Origin: Xiheimicrobium sp052034585
GTDB taxonomy: Bacteria > Myxococcota > Myxococcia > Myxococcales > Myxococcaceae
Direction: 5' to 3'
NCBI GenBank assembly: GCA_052034585.1
Contig: JBPOIJ010000017.1
Location: 62,001 to 126,000, forward strand
Length of the DNA stretch: 64,000 nt
The translations under genes were made by a program, and so were the position numbers. Positions 8,308 to 17,195 of this stretch are shown piece by piece. The notes beneath the pieces are model-generated. The model searched no databases and was not told the DNA's origin. It worked only from the letters and a program-made list of their open reading frames with translations. The first letter of the stretch is position 1. The number at the start of each line of letters is the position of its first letter.

Positions 8308-8619
8308 TCACGCTTCGGTCCGCAGGGCTTCCTCCAGGTCATTCAGGTTGAGCTCCACCGCCTGCTTGAAGGCCCGGTGGAAGGCCTTTCGCTTCACGGC
8401 TGCCGCAAGGCAACCCGGACCGCAGAGGTATGCCCCCCTGCCAGGGGCAGTCTGCGCCGCATCACGCACTGGCTGGTGCTTCTCGTTCAGCACCAGTCGA
8501 TGGAGCAGCCCCTTCGGCTGCTTCTTTCCGCACCCGAGGCAGGTTCGAACCGGCCCCGGCCTTTCTTCCTTCGTGGGATCCAGCCCCTTGGCTGGACCCG
8601 AGGTGGACTTCAAGCTCAT
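8308..8619 (-). CDS. YlxR (DUF448) nucleic-acid-binding protein
   Basis: A 103-residue protein with the DUF448 signature: PVRTCLGCGKKQPK, RLVLNEKHQPVRD, and GRGAYLCGPGCLAAAVKRKAF. Members are small RNA- or DNA-binding proteins coded between nusA and infB; YlxR is reported as a nucleoid-associated regulator in Bacillus. Here it lies 64 bases after nusA and 187 bases before infB. The 187-base gap (8121-8307) holds a short hairpin of GCTCC/GGAGC around TTTG but no gene I can support. Confidence 0.9.
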   Translation of the reverse strand: MSLKSTSGPAKGLDPTKEERPGPVRTCLGCGKKQPKGLLHRLVLNEKHQPVRDAAQTAPGRGAYLCGPGCLAAAVKRKAFHRAFKQAVELNLNDLEEALRTEA

Positions 8620-8683
8620 TCCTTCACGCGCAGGCCACCTCCAAACGGACGGCGGCCTCCTCCAGTCGGGCAGCCCGGCGTCA

Positions 8684-10381
<1,698 letters not shown>

Positions 10382-10460
10382 GGGTACCTTCTCTTTCTGT
10401 TCCACGGCCTGGGAGCGCCAGGCCTGTATGTGCACGGCGAACGACGGCGACTGCGACGGC

Positions 10461-10943
10461 TTACGAGAACTCGAACTCCAGGTTGGCCTTGGCGATGTCC
10501 TTCAGCGGAATGCTGAACGGCCCGGCGCCCTCGACCTCGACGACGACCGCGCCCTCGGCGGAGCCCTTGAGCACCCCCAAGAAGTTCTTTCGAGGAGGCT
10601 CACCGATCGGCCCGAAGGTCTTGATGCGCACCTTCTGACCCAGCACCTTGGCGAAGTGCTCGGGCTTCTTGAGCGGGCGGTTGACGCCGGGGCTCGAGAC
10701 CTCGAGCGAGTAGGCCTGGGTGATGAAGTCTTCGACGTCGAGCGCGGTGTCGACCGCCGAGCTCGCCTTCTGGCACTCGTCGACGCCCACCTGGCCGCCC
10801 GGGTTGTCGATGAAGAGGCGCAGGATCCAGTCGTTGTGCTCGCGCACGAACTCCACGTCGAGCAGCTCGAGGCCCTCGGCGGCGATCAGCGGCTCACAGA
10901 CCGCTCGCGCCTTCTCTTCGATGCTGTGGCTGTTCTGGCCCAC
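10461..10943 (-). CDS. rimP: Ribosome maturation factor RimP
   Basis: RimP is needed for late assembly of the 30S subunit. The 160-residue protein shows the family core: LLDVEFVREHNDWILRLFID, VGVDECQKASSAVDTALDVED, and the loop YSLEVSSPGVNRPLKK. The Sm-like C-terminal domain has VEVEGAGPFSIPLKDIAKANL. The GTG at 10943 is used because GGAG sits 7 bases upstream and the family begins there. A longer in-frame start would translate through the leader hairpin and into the promoter region shared with the divergent amidase gene. It is the first gene of the nusA-infB operon. Confidence 0.92.
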   Translation of the reverse strand: MGQNSHSIEEKARAVCEPLIAAEGLELLDVEFVREHNDWILRLFIDNPGGQVGVDECQKASSAVDTALDVEDFITQAYSLEVSSPGVNRPLKKPEHFAKVLGQKVRIKTFGPIGEPPRKNFLGVLKGSAEGAVVVEVEGAGPFSIPLKDIAKANLEFEFS

Positions 10944-10968
10944 TGCGACGCTCCATGCTCCAGAAACG

Positions 10969-10990
10969 AAAAATGGGCCGACTGGCCCAC
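10969..10990 (-). terminator. Terminator-like hairpin in the rimP-nusA leader (candidate attenuator)
   Basis: Read on the minus strand, a 6-bp stem TGGGCC/GGCCCA with a four-base loop (10974-10989) is followed at once by five T residues (10973-10969). It ends 25 bases before the rimP GTG. The only room for an operon promoter is further upstream, so transcripts should pass through it. NusA stimulates intrinsic termination, so self-regulation of the operon is plausible but unproven. Confidence 0.6.
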
Positions 10991-11020
10991 TTTGGAGGAC
11001 TGCCCAAAAGTGACGGCCGC

Positions 11021-11050
11021 CCTCTACGACACCTGGTGGGGGCATGTAAA
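11021..11050 (-). promoter_or_regulatory. Candidate sigma-70-type promoter for the rimP operon
   Basis: On the minus strand TTTACA (11050-11045) is followed after 18 bases by TAGAGG (11026-11021). The -35 match to TTGACA is good and the -10 match is weak. Transcription would start near 11014 and reach the leader hairpin within about 25 bases. The same 154-base gap must also serve the divergent amidase gene. Confidence 0.3.
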
Positions 11051-11097
11051 CCCAGCTGCCGACGAGGCGAGGTGAACCGCCGGCGCGAGGCTGGTAA

Positions 11098-11907
11098 GTG
11101 GCTGACATGACTCTGATCGCAGCCGTGCAGATGACGAGTGGCGCGAACAAGGCGGAGAACCTCGAGCGTGCGACGGGCTTGCTCCAACGGGCGGCGCAGC
11201 GCGGGGCGAGCTTCATCGGGCTTCCGGAGAACTTCTCGTGGATGGGTCCCGAGCCCGAGCGGGATCAGAACGCCGAGCGGCTCGACGGCAAGACGCTGAC
11301 GGCGATGGCCACCATGGCGCGGGAGCTGCGAGTCACCCTGCTCGCCGGCTCGATCCTCGAAGAGGGCGCGCCGGGTGGGCGGCTCTACAACACCTCGGTG
11401 CTCTTCGGGCCCGACGGGGCGCGGCTCGCGGTCTACCGCAAGATGCACCTCTTCGACGTCGAGGTCGGTGACGGGCAGACCTACCGGGAATCGGCCGCCG
11501 TCGCGCCAGGCACCGAGGTGGTGGTCGCCGAGGCACCGCTGGGCAAGGTGGGCTTGTCGGTCTGTTACGACCTCCGCTTCCCCGAGCTGTACCGCAAGCA
11601 GTCCGAGCAGGGCGCGATGCTCCTCACCGTGCCGGCGGCCTTCACCCTCGCGACCGGGAAGGATCATTGGGAAGTGCTGCTCCGTGCGCGGGCGATCGAG
11701 AACCAGGCGTACGTGATCGCGCCCGCCCAACAGGGCAAACACCCGAAGGACCGCCTGACGTGGGGCCACGCGATGATCGTCGACCCCTGGGGGTTGGTGA
11801 CGGCGCGGGCGAGCGAAGGAGAAGGCCTCGCGCTCGCCGAGCTCGATCGAGCGCTGATCGATCGAGTGCGGCGCACGCTCCCCGCGCTCCAGCATCGCCG
11901 GCTCTGA
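11098..11907 (+). CDS. Nitrilase-superfamily amidase, Nit2/omega-amidase-like
   Basis: A carbon-nitrogen hydrolase of 269 residues with the full Glu-Lys-Cys triad: Glu44 in GLPEN, Lys115 in YRKMHLFD, and Cys156 in VCYDLRFPEL. The YRKMHLFDV and SVCYDLRFPELYR blocks are those of Nit1/Nit2 enzymes, which hydrolyse deaminated glutathione or alpha-ketoglutaramate. That repair role is likely here but the substrate is inferred. The GTG at 11098 has GAGG 7 bases upstream; an ATG three codons later is too far from it. It is divergent from rimP. Confidence 0.88.
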   Translation: MADMTLIAAVQMTSGANKAENLERATGLLQRAAQRGASFIGLPENFSWMGPEPERDQNAERLDGKTLTAMATMARELRVTLLAGSILEEGAPGGRLYNTSVLFGPDGARLAVYRKMHLFDVEVGDGQTYRESAAVAPGTEVVVAEAPLGKVGLSVCYDLRFPELYRKQSEQGAMLLTVPAAFTLATGKDHWEVLLRARAIENQAYVIAPAQQGKHPKDRLTWGHAMIVDPWGLVTARASEGEGLALAELDRALIDRVRRTLPALQHRRL

Positions 11908-11943
11908 CCCGACGTTCTCACGGCTCCGTTGTAGGCTCTCGGC

Positions 11944-14370
11944 GTGAGCATTCGGCTCCTCTGGGTGGTGTGGGTCTGGGCCCTGCCCGCCATTGGTCAG
12001 GTCGTCGGGGGGCCGTTCCTTCAGCGCCCCGCTCCATCGGTCTCTCCACCCCCCTTCGGCCAGGACTTCGTGCACGCGGCCTTCGATGGGGTCGGGACCC
12101 GGGCGATCTGGCTCGACTTCCGCCGCGACACCCGCCGCGCCGACGTGCTCGGCCGCCAGTTCTCCGCCACTGGCACTCCAGGCCCCGAGGTGACGATCGC
12201 CAGCTCACCGTGGAACGAGTCGGAGGCCACCATCGGCTGCCTCCCCAACGGGACCTGCGCAGTCGCGTGGGTCGAGAACGGAGAGCGCAGTCGGGCGAGG
12301 GTGCGCCTGTGGTCCTCCTTGGGGCTCGGGGCGGTGCACGAGCTCGATGGATCCCAGGGAACGGGAGCGCGCTCTCCAACCATCGCGGTGAGGCAGGCCG
12401 ATTTTCGGCTGGGCTGGCAGGTGCTGGGGTTCGGGCTCAGCACGACGCTCCTCGACGTGACTGACCGCTTCTCCTCGCCCACCACGGTGCCGATCGGCTC
12501 GCCCGAGATCCTCTCGTTGTCGATCGCGTCGCGCGGCACCGAAGAGTGGGCGGCGTGGTGGAGCAACAACACCTACTCGGCCGTCAGCGGCGGGGGACGG
12601 AGCCTCCAGGTCGGCAACGTGCGCTTCTGGCCGGACATCACCGTGCAGCTCGCCGACGACGCCTTCGCCTTCACCTATTCGATCCAAGACCCGTCGGGCA
12701 CCTCGCGAGAGCTCTATGGGCACCACGTCGAGCTCGACGGTGGTCTCCGCGAGCCAGTCCCAGTGCTGCTCGCCACCCACCCCGGCGATCAGTTCCCTCA
12801 CACCATCACCACCATGAGCGACGATCGCCTCACGGTGACCTGGGTGAACGCGGGCTACCATCTCCAGACGCTCTCGCTCACCAGCACCTTCGCCGACGCC
12901 GGGAGCCTCGATCTGGGGCCGGTCATCGCGACCTCGGTGACGCTGAGCCCCAGCACCCCGCCCCTCGCCCTCTGGACCTCGCAGCTCGCTGGCCTCGAAT
13001 ACACCCTGGTTCCTGGCGACGGCGGCCGGAGTTCCTTCACCGGTCAGCCCACCCAGATGGCGCCGGCGCTCGCGACGCACGGCGATGGCGGACTGGCGGT
13101 GTGGTTCGAAGACGAAGGTGAGACGGGGTCGCTGAAGGTGGCGGTGCTCGGGCCCGAGGGGCGGCCGGGCCCGGCGAGCCGGCTCAACCAGATCGGGCTG
13201 ACCTCACCGCGGTCGGCGAGCGTCGCCTTCGACGGAGAACGGTACGTCGTGCTCTGGGCAGACGATCGCGGGCAAGGCGCCTCGACCCGCCTGGTGTCGA
13301 CCGAGGGCGTGCCGCTGGGCAATGAGCGCTCGCTCGACACCGAGGGCATCTGGTCGTCGGTCGCGGCTGCCGAGCTGGGCGGCGTCACGTACCTCCTCTA
13401 CAGCCCGCTCGTCTCCTCGGACTACGACGTGAGACTGCGGCGCATCGCCCGCGATGGAGGGTTCCTCGAACCGAACCCGATCCGCTTCGCCCTGCCGGGG
13501 AACCAAGGCATCGTCGCGGCCTGCGCGCTGGGGGCTCAGCTCGCGGTGGTGTGGGTCGAAGACGGGTCGTCTTCAGTGCAGTCGACGGTGAAGCTCGGCA
13601 AGCTCGAGCTGCCGGCCCTCACCAGCCTCACCTCCGAGGTCCTCACCCTGCGCAACCTGTCGGTCGCCTGCTCGGCCTCGACCCTCGTGCTCGCCTGGCA
13701 CGACACCTCCAGCGTTCCCGAGCGGGTGAAGGTGAAGCGCTTCGACGACGCGCTGCGCCCGATCGACCCAAGCCCGCTGGTGCTCGGCGCCGGCATTCTC
13801 GACGACCGCTCCGAGGATCAACCTCGTCCAGCGATCGCGTTCGACGGGCAGCGCTTCGTGATCGGCTGGGAGACCACGAGTGACGGAGGCGAGCCCGATC
13901 TCTCGCTCGCGTTCCTCGAGGAACGCGATGCTGGCGTCTCCAGGCCCGCCTTCGCGAGCGCCACCGGCACCGAAGAGCACCCTGCCTTCGCCGCCCTCAC
14001 GCCTGGCCGAGTGCTCTACACCTACTCGCGGGAAGCGCCTGGCGGGCTCCTCCTCGCGAGCGGAGCGATCGGCGCCGAGGTCCCCGCTGGTGCTTCGTGT
14101 CAGGCCACTGGGGAGTGTCGAGGTGGGCTCACCTGCCTTGCGGGGGCCTGCGCGAGCGTGGGCGGCGGTGCCGCGGGCGGTGGAGAGAGCGGCGGGGCTG
14201 GCGGTGGGACCGCTGGAGCGAGCGCTGGCGGGTCGGCCTCGGCGGGCGGCGAGGCGATGGCGGTGCGCCAGCAGTTTCGGGTGTCGAGCTGCGACGCCGC
14301 GCCTGGCTTGCTCCTCCTCGGGCTGGCCGCGCTGGTGCTCCAGCTCACCCGCGCGACGAGACGTTCCTGA
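11944..14370 (+). CDS. Large secreted beta-propeller-like protein with MYXO-CTERM-like tail
   Basis: An 808-residue exported protein with an N-terminal signal (LLWVVWVWALPAIG). Its body is a chain of strands with recurring AFDG-(Q/E)RFV-(I/V)-W-type blocks, for example VAFDGERYVVLWADDRGQG and IAFDGQRFVIGWETT. These resemble the beta-propeller-like repeats common in myxobacterial surface proteins. After a Cys-rich stretch (CQATGECRGGLTCLAGAC) comes a Gly/Ala/Ser linker. The end is Cys-Asp-Ala-Ala-Pro, a hydrophobic helix and TRATRRS, which matches the MYXO-CTERM layout. It is likely anchored or released at the surface by a myxosortase. The ligand is unknown. It begins 36 bases after the amidase gene. 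Confidence 0.75.
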   Translation: MSIRLLWVVWVWALPAIGQVVGGPFLQRPAPSVSPPPFGQDFVHAAFDGVGTRAIWLDFRRDTRRADVLGRQFSATGTPGPEVTIASSPWNESEATIGCLPNGTCAVAWVENGERSRARVRLWSSLGLGAVHELDGSQGTGARSPTIAVRQADFRLGWQVLGFGLSTTLLDVTDRFSSPTTVPIGSPEILSLSIASRGTEEWAAWWSNNTYSAVSGGGRSLQVGNVRFWPDITVQLADDAFAFTYSIQDPSGTSRELYGHHVELDGGLREPVPVLLATHPGDQFPHTITTMSDDRLTVTWVNAGYHLQTLSLTSTFADAGSLDLGPVIATSVTLSPSTPPLALWTSQLAGLEYTLVPGDGGRSSFTGQPTQMAPALATHGDGGLAVWFEDEGETGSLKVAVLGPEGRPGPASRLNQIGLTSPRSASVAFDGERYVVLWADDRGQGASTRLVSTEGVPLGNERSLDTEGIWSSVAAAELGGVTYLLYSPLVSSDYDVRLRRIARDGGFLEPNPIRFALPGNQGIVAACALGAQLAVVWVEDGSSSVQSTVKLGKLELPALTSLTSEVLTLRNLSVACSASTLVLAWHDTSSVPERVKVKRFDDALRPIDPSPLVLGAGILDDRSEDQPRPAIAFDGQRFVIGWETTSDGGEPDLSLAFLEERDAGVSRPAFASATGTEEHPAFAALTPGRVLYTYSREAPGGLLLASGAIGAEVPAGASCQATGECRGGLTCLAGACASVGGGAAGGGESGGAGGGTAGASAGGSASAGGEAMAVRQQFRVSSCDAAPGLLLLGLAALVLQLTRATRRS

Positions 14371-14379
14371 CTCGAGTCG

Positions 14380-14877
14380 TCAGCAGCGATCGGTGCACTG
14401 CTCGAACACCTGGAAGCAGGCGGTGTCGCACGCCGCGCAGCTGGCCCAGTCGGTGGTGGGACAACCCAGGCTGCACCCGCGGAGCTGCCGAGCGCAGTCG
14501 TCCTGACACGCGAGGAACACCCGCTCTGGAGCCGTCGACTGGGCCGTCGGCGGCCGCGCACGCGCGCAGGACGTGACGAGCGCCTCGAGCCCCGCTTGGT
14601 CGACGGTACCGTCGGCGCCGCGACACTCGCTCGAGCGGGCCGCCATGCAGGCGATGAAGGCGCCCTGCCCTTGCGCCGAGCAGGCGTTCACCGCCTCGGT
14701 GGTCCAGGAGAACGAGGCCGGCGGCTCCAGGTGAGCGTTCACGCAGGCGGTGAAGGAGGGCCCCGCGACCACGACTCGACAGTCGTCGATCACCTTCTGC
14801 ACGTCGGGAGCGCGGCATGGCGCCCCTCGACAGCCCAGCAGCGACACGATCACCAAGGCACCCCAGGTGCGAACCAT
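14380..14877 (-). CDS. Cysteine-rich lipoprotein, function unknown
   Basis: A 165-residue protein with a short lipoprotein signal (VIVSLLGC, Cys near residue 16). The ATG at 14877 has a GAGGAG Shine-Dalgarno 8 bases upstream, and the frame upstream lacks a signal. The mature part has about 19 Cys, many spaced CxxxC (CQDDCARQLRGCSLGC, CAACDTACFQVFEQC), as in small helical-hairpin disulfide proteins. It should be stabilised by disulfides in the periplasm or on the outer membrane. It converges with the large secreted protein gene, with 9 bases between stops. Confidence 0.75.
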   Translation of the reverse strand: MVRTWGALVIVSLLGCRGAPCRAPDVQKVIDDCRVVVAGPSFTACVNAHLEPPASFSWTTEAVNACSAQGQGAFIACMAARSSECRGADGTVDQAGLEALVTSCARARPPTAQSTAPERVFLACQDDCARQLRGCSLGCPTTDWASCAACDTACFQVFEQCTDRC

Positions 14878-14993
14878 CGTCTTCTCTCCTCTTTCGTCGA
14901 GCCGACCGGCCTGGTCTTCGACCTCGAGCCCGCGGCGGCGAGCGCGTTTCAAGGACCTGAGTGTCGCGAGGCGAGACTTCCCGTGACGCCTTC

Positions 14994-15737
14994 TCAGCGA
15001 GCGCGCCACCGCATCGCGAAGCGAGGCAGGCGGAAGGGCGACAGCTCGGAGACGATCGGCCCCAACCGCTCGGCCTCGAGGCCCAGCTCGCGGAAGAGCG
15101 CCGCTTGCAGCTCGGCTTCTCCCTCCCCTTGGTTGACGACGAAGAGGACGCCGCCCGGCGCCACCCGGCGCGTCAAGTGCTCGAGCAAGGCACGTGGCTC
15201 GAGAAACCGCGGGGGGAGCCCCCACGCCCGCAGCGGCGCCTCGCTCAGAAAGGGCAGCCACCAGGTGACGAGCGACCAGGGCCCCTCGAGCGTGCGCACG
15301 TCACCCGCGATGAAGCGGCAGTCGGGGAAGGCCGACGCCAACGCCTCCCCATACGCTCTCCGCGTGCTCCCCCACAGATAGCGACGGTGCGCGTCGAGCT
15401 CGACCGCGTCGCACCCGCCCGAGGTGAACGTCGCGAGCGCCGGGATCATCGACCCGTTCTTCGCGCCGACCTCCAGGGCCCGGCCGGGCGCGGGCCGTGG
15501 AGCGAGGTGCCGCTCGTACACGTCGAGCGCGTAGAGGCTCTCCTTCCACTCCTGCGCCGAGCAGCACCGGCTCCAGCCCGAGAGGTCGAAGGTGTGGTGG
15601 AGCGCTTCGGCACGCCGTCGGCCGCCTGGGTCGAGCTCCTCGACGATCGTCTCCCACCGCACCACTCGTTTGAACGCGGGCAGCGACCAGGGCAGCGCGG
15701 CGCGCACCCGAAAGCCCAGCTCGTCGAAGACCGCCAC
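14994..15737 (-). CDS. Class I SAM-dependent methyltransferase-like protein
   Basis: A 247-residue protein. ALEVGAKNGSM resembles glycine-rich motif I of class I methyltransferases, DAVELDAHRRY is in the place of acidic motif II, and CRFIAGDVRTL fits motif III. A typical post-core strand (VAPGGVLFVVNQGEGEAEL) follows. The substrate cannot be read. It lies 6 bases downstream of the unknown gene that follows cheR, so it may belong to the chemosensory operon. The motif I Gly pattern is imperfect, so activity is not certain. Confidence 0.65.
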   Translation of the reverse strand: MAVFDELGFRVRAALPWSLPAFKRVVRWETIVEELDPGGRRRAEALHHTFDLSGWSRCCSAQEWKESLYALDVYERHLAPRPAPGRALEVGAKNGSMIPALATFTSGGCDAVELDAHRRYLWGSTRRAYGEALASAFPDCRFIAGDVRTLEGPWSLVTWWLPFLSEAPLRAWGLPPRFLEPRALLEHLTRRVAPGGVLFVVNQGEGEAELQAALFRELGLEAERLGPIVSELSPFRLPRFAMRWRAR

Positions 15738-15743
15738 TGCCGA

Positions 15744-16295
15744 TCAGCCCTGCGCGGGCCGGAGCGACGAGGGCGAGCTGGTGAACGGAACCGCGAGCCG
15801 GCCTTCGAGCGCCTGGGCCTCGTTGCAGGCGGCCGTCCACAGCGCCGCGAGCGCCTCGGCCGATGGCAGATTCTCGGCGGCGCGCTTGAGCTTCTTCGAC
15901 TGATCCGGCAGCAGCATTCGGCGCACCGAGACGCCGGTCGGCTCGACGTCGAACGGAGAGGTCGTCATCAGCCGCGAGACCCGCACGCAGAACGCCAGGA
16001 GCCGCAGCGCGTCCTTCATGATCGCGTCGCGAAATTCTGGAGGGATCTCCCCGTCGTTGCTCACCGCCAGCTTGTGCTCGATGCCGTTGGGGAGGTTGGT
16101 GGTCTGGTAGGTGATGAGCCAGGTGAGGAAGAGCTCGTGGCGCAGCTGGGTGTTCTGCTTGCTCGAGACCCCCATGGTGCTCGCGGCGTCGATGCAGCGG
16201 AACTGCACGTCGAGGCCCACCCGCGCGAGTTGGGTGAGCTGCTCCGGCGTCAGCTCGGCGCGCTTCTTTGAGCTGAATCGCGAAAACAGGCTCAT
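15744..16295 (-). CDS. Unknown cytoplasmic protein in the chemosensory operon
   Basis: A 183-residue protein, mostly helical, with no signal or membrane segment. It starts MSLFSRFSSKKRAELT and holds a Cys/His-containing middle (QFRCIDAASTMG, LRHELFLTWLITYQ). I do not recognise the family. An alternative ATG lies 13 codons upstream. It sits 65 bases after cheR and just before the methyltransferase-like gene, so a link to chemosensory signalling is inferred from position only. Confidence 0.6.
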   Translation of the reverse strand: MSLFSRFSSKKRAELTPEQLTQLARVGLDVQFRCIDAASTMGVSSKQNTQLRHELFLTWLITYQTTNLPNGIEHKLAVSNDGEIPPEFRDAIMKDALRLLAFCVRVSRLMTTSPFDVEPTGVSVRRMLLPDQSKKLKRAAENLPSAEALAALWTAACNEAQALEGRLAVPFTSSPSSLRPAQG

Positions 16296-16360
16296 CTCGG
16301 CCCCCAACAGCGTCAACCGTGAAGTGTACACCATGCCCTCGCGCGTCCCCTGAGGGCAAG

Positions 16361-17191
16361 TCACACGCGCGGTTTTCGATACACGAGATCGCCCGAGAGC
16401 TGAACCAGCTCGAATTTGGTGGTGAGGCTGAACAGGTTCTCGGAGTGGCCGAGCAGCAGGTAGCCGCCTTCTCGGAGTCGATCGGCGAAGGTCTGCACCA
16501 CCCGTCGCCGCGTCTCGAGATCGAAGTAGATGAGCACGTTGCGGCAGAAGATCACGTCCATCGTCGGCAAGAGCCGGGTGCCTTCGGCGTCGAGCAGGTT
16601 GAGCCACCCGAAGCGGACGCGCTCCTTCACCTCGGCCTTGATGCGCGACCGGCCGTGATCGATCGCGTCGAAGAAGCGGGCGCGCTGATCGCTGGTGGTC
16701 GCGCGAAGGGCCGAGGGGCCGTACTCCCCGTGGCGCGCGGCAGCGAGGGCCTTCTGCGACAGATCGGTGCCGAGAATGTCGAGATCCCACCCGGCGAGGA
16801 GCGGGTGTTCCCCCATGAGAATCGACAAGGTGTACGGCTCTTCGCCGCTCGAGCAACCGGCGCTCCACACGTGCAGGGAACGCCCGATGGCGTCTTGCAC
16901 CAGCCGCGGCACCACCTCGTCGACGAAGGTGGTGAGCTGAGCGGGCTCTCGAAAGAAGTACGTCTCTCGAGGGAGCAGCAGATCGATCGCCACCTCGAGC
17001 TCTTCCTTCCCGCGTGGGTCGAAGCGCAGGTACCGCTGGTAGGTGCCGAAGTCGCGCAGGCCCAGGGCCTCGAGGCGCGCCGAGAGCCGTCGTTCGGCGA
17101 TGAACTTGAGGTCGTCGCGGAGCACGAAGCCACACGCCTGCTGGAAGACGTCGCGCAACAGCCGCAGCTGCTCGGGCGTCATCTCGGCCAT
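16361..17191 (-). CDS. cheR: Chemotaxis protein methyltransferase CheR
   Basis: CheR methylates Glu residues on chemoreceptors using SAM. The 276-residue protein has the helical N-terminal domain (LRDVFQQACGFVL), the motif LLPRETYFFREP, the SAM site VWSAGCSSGEEPYTLSI, DLDILGTDLSQKALAAA, and the catalytic-region signature DVIFCRNVLIYFD. The C-terminus is LREGGYLLLGHSENL. The length is normal for CheR. It follows the HEAT-repeat gene by 4 bases. No receptor gene is in the window, so its substrate must be coded elsewhere. Confidence 0.95.
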   Translation of the reverse strand: MAEMTPEQLRLLRDVFQQACGFVLRDDLKFIAERRLSARLEALGLRDFGTYQRYLRFDPRGKEELEVAIDLLLPRETYFFREPAQLTTFVDEVVPRLVQDAIGRSLHVWSAGCSSGEEPYTLSILMGEHPLLAGWDLDILGTDLSQKALAAARHGEYGPSALRATTSDQRARFFDAIDHGRSRIKAEVKERVRFGWLNLLDAEGTRLLPTMDVIFCRNVLIYFDLETRRRVVQTFADRLREGGYLLLGHSENLFSLTTKFELVQLSGDLVYRKPRV

Positions 17192-17195
17192 GCGC

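Noticed and set aside
15744..17135. A 463-codon frame joining the unknown chemosensory gene to sequence opposite phase within cheR
   Set aside because: The upstream part is cheR read in another frame and is Arg-rich without motifs; the gene starts at 16295.
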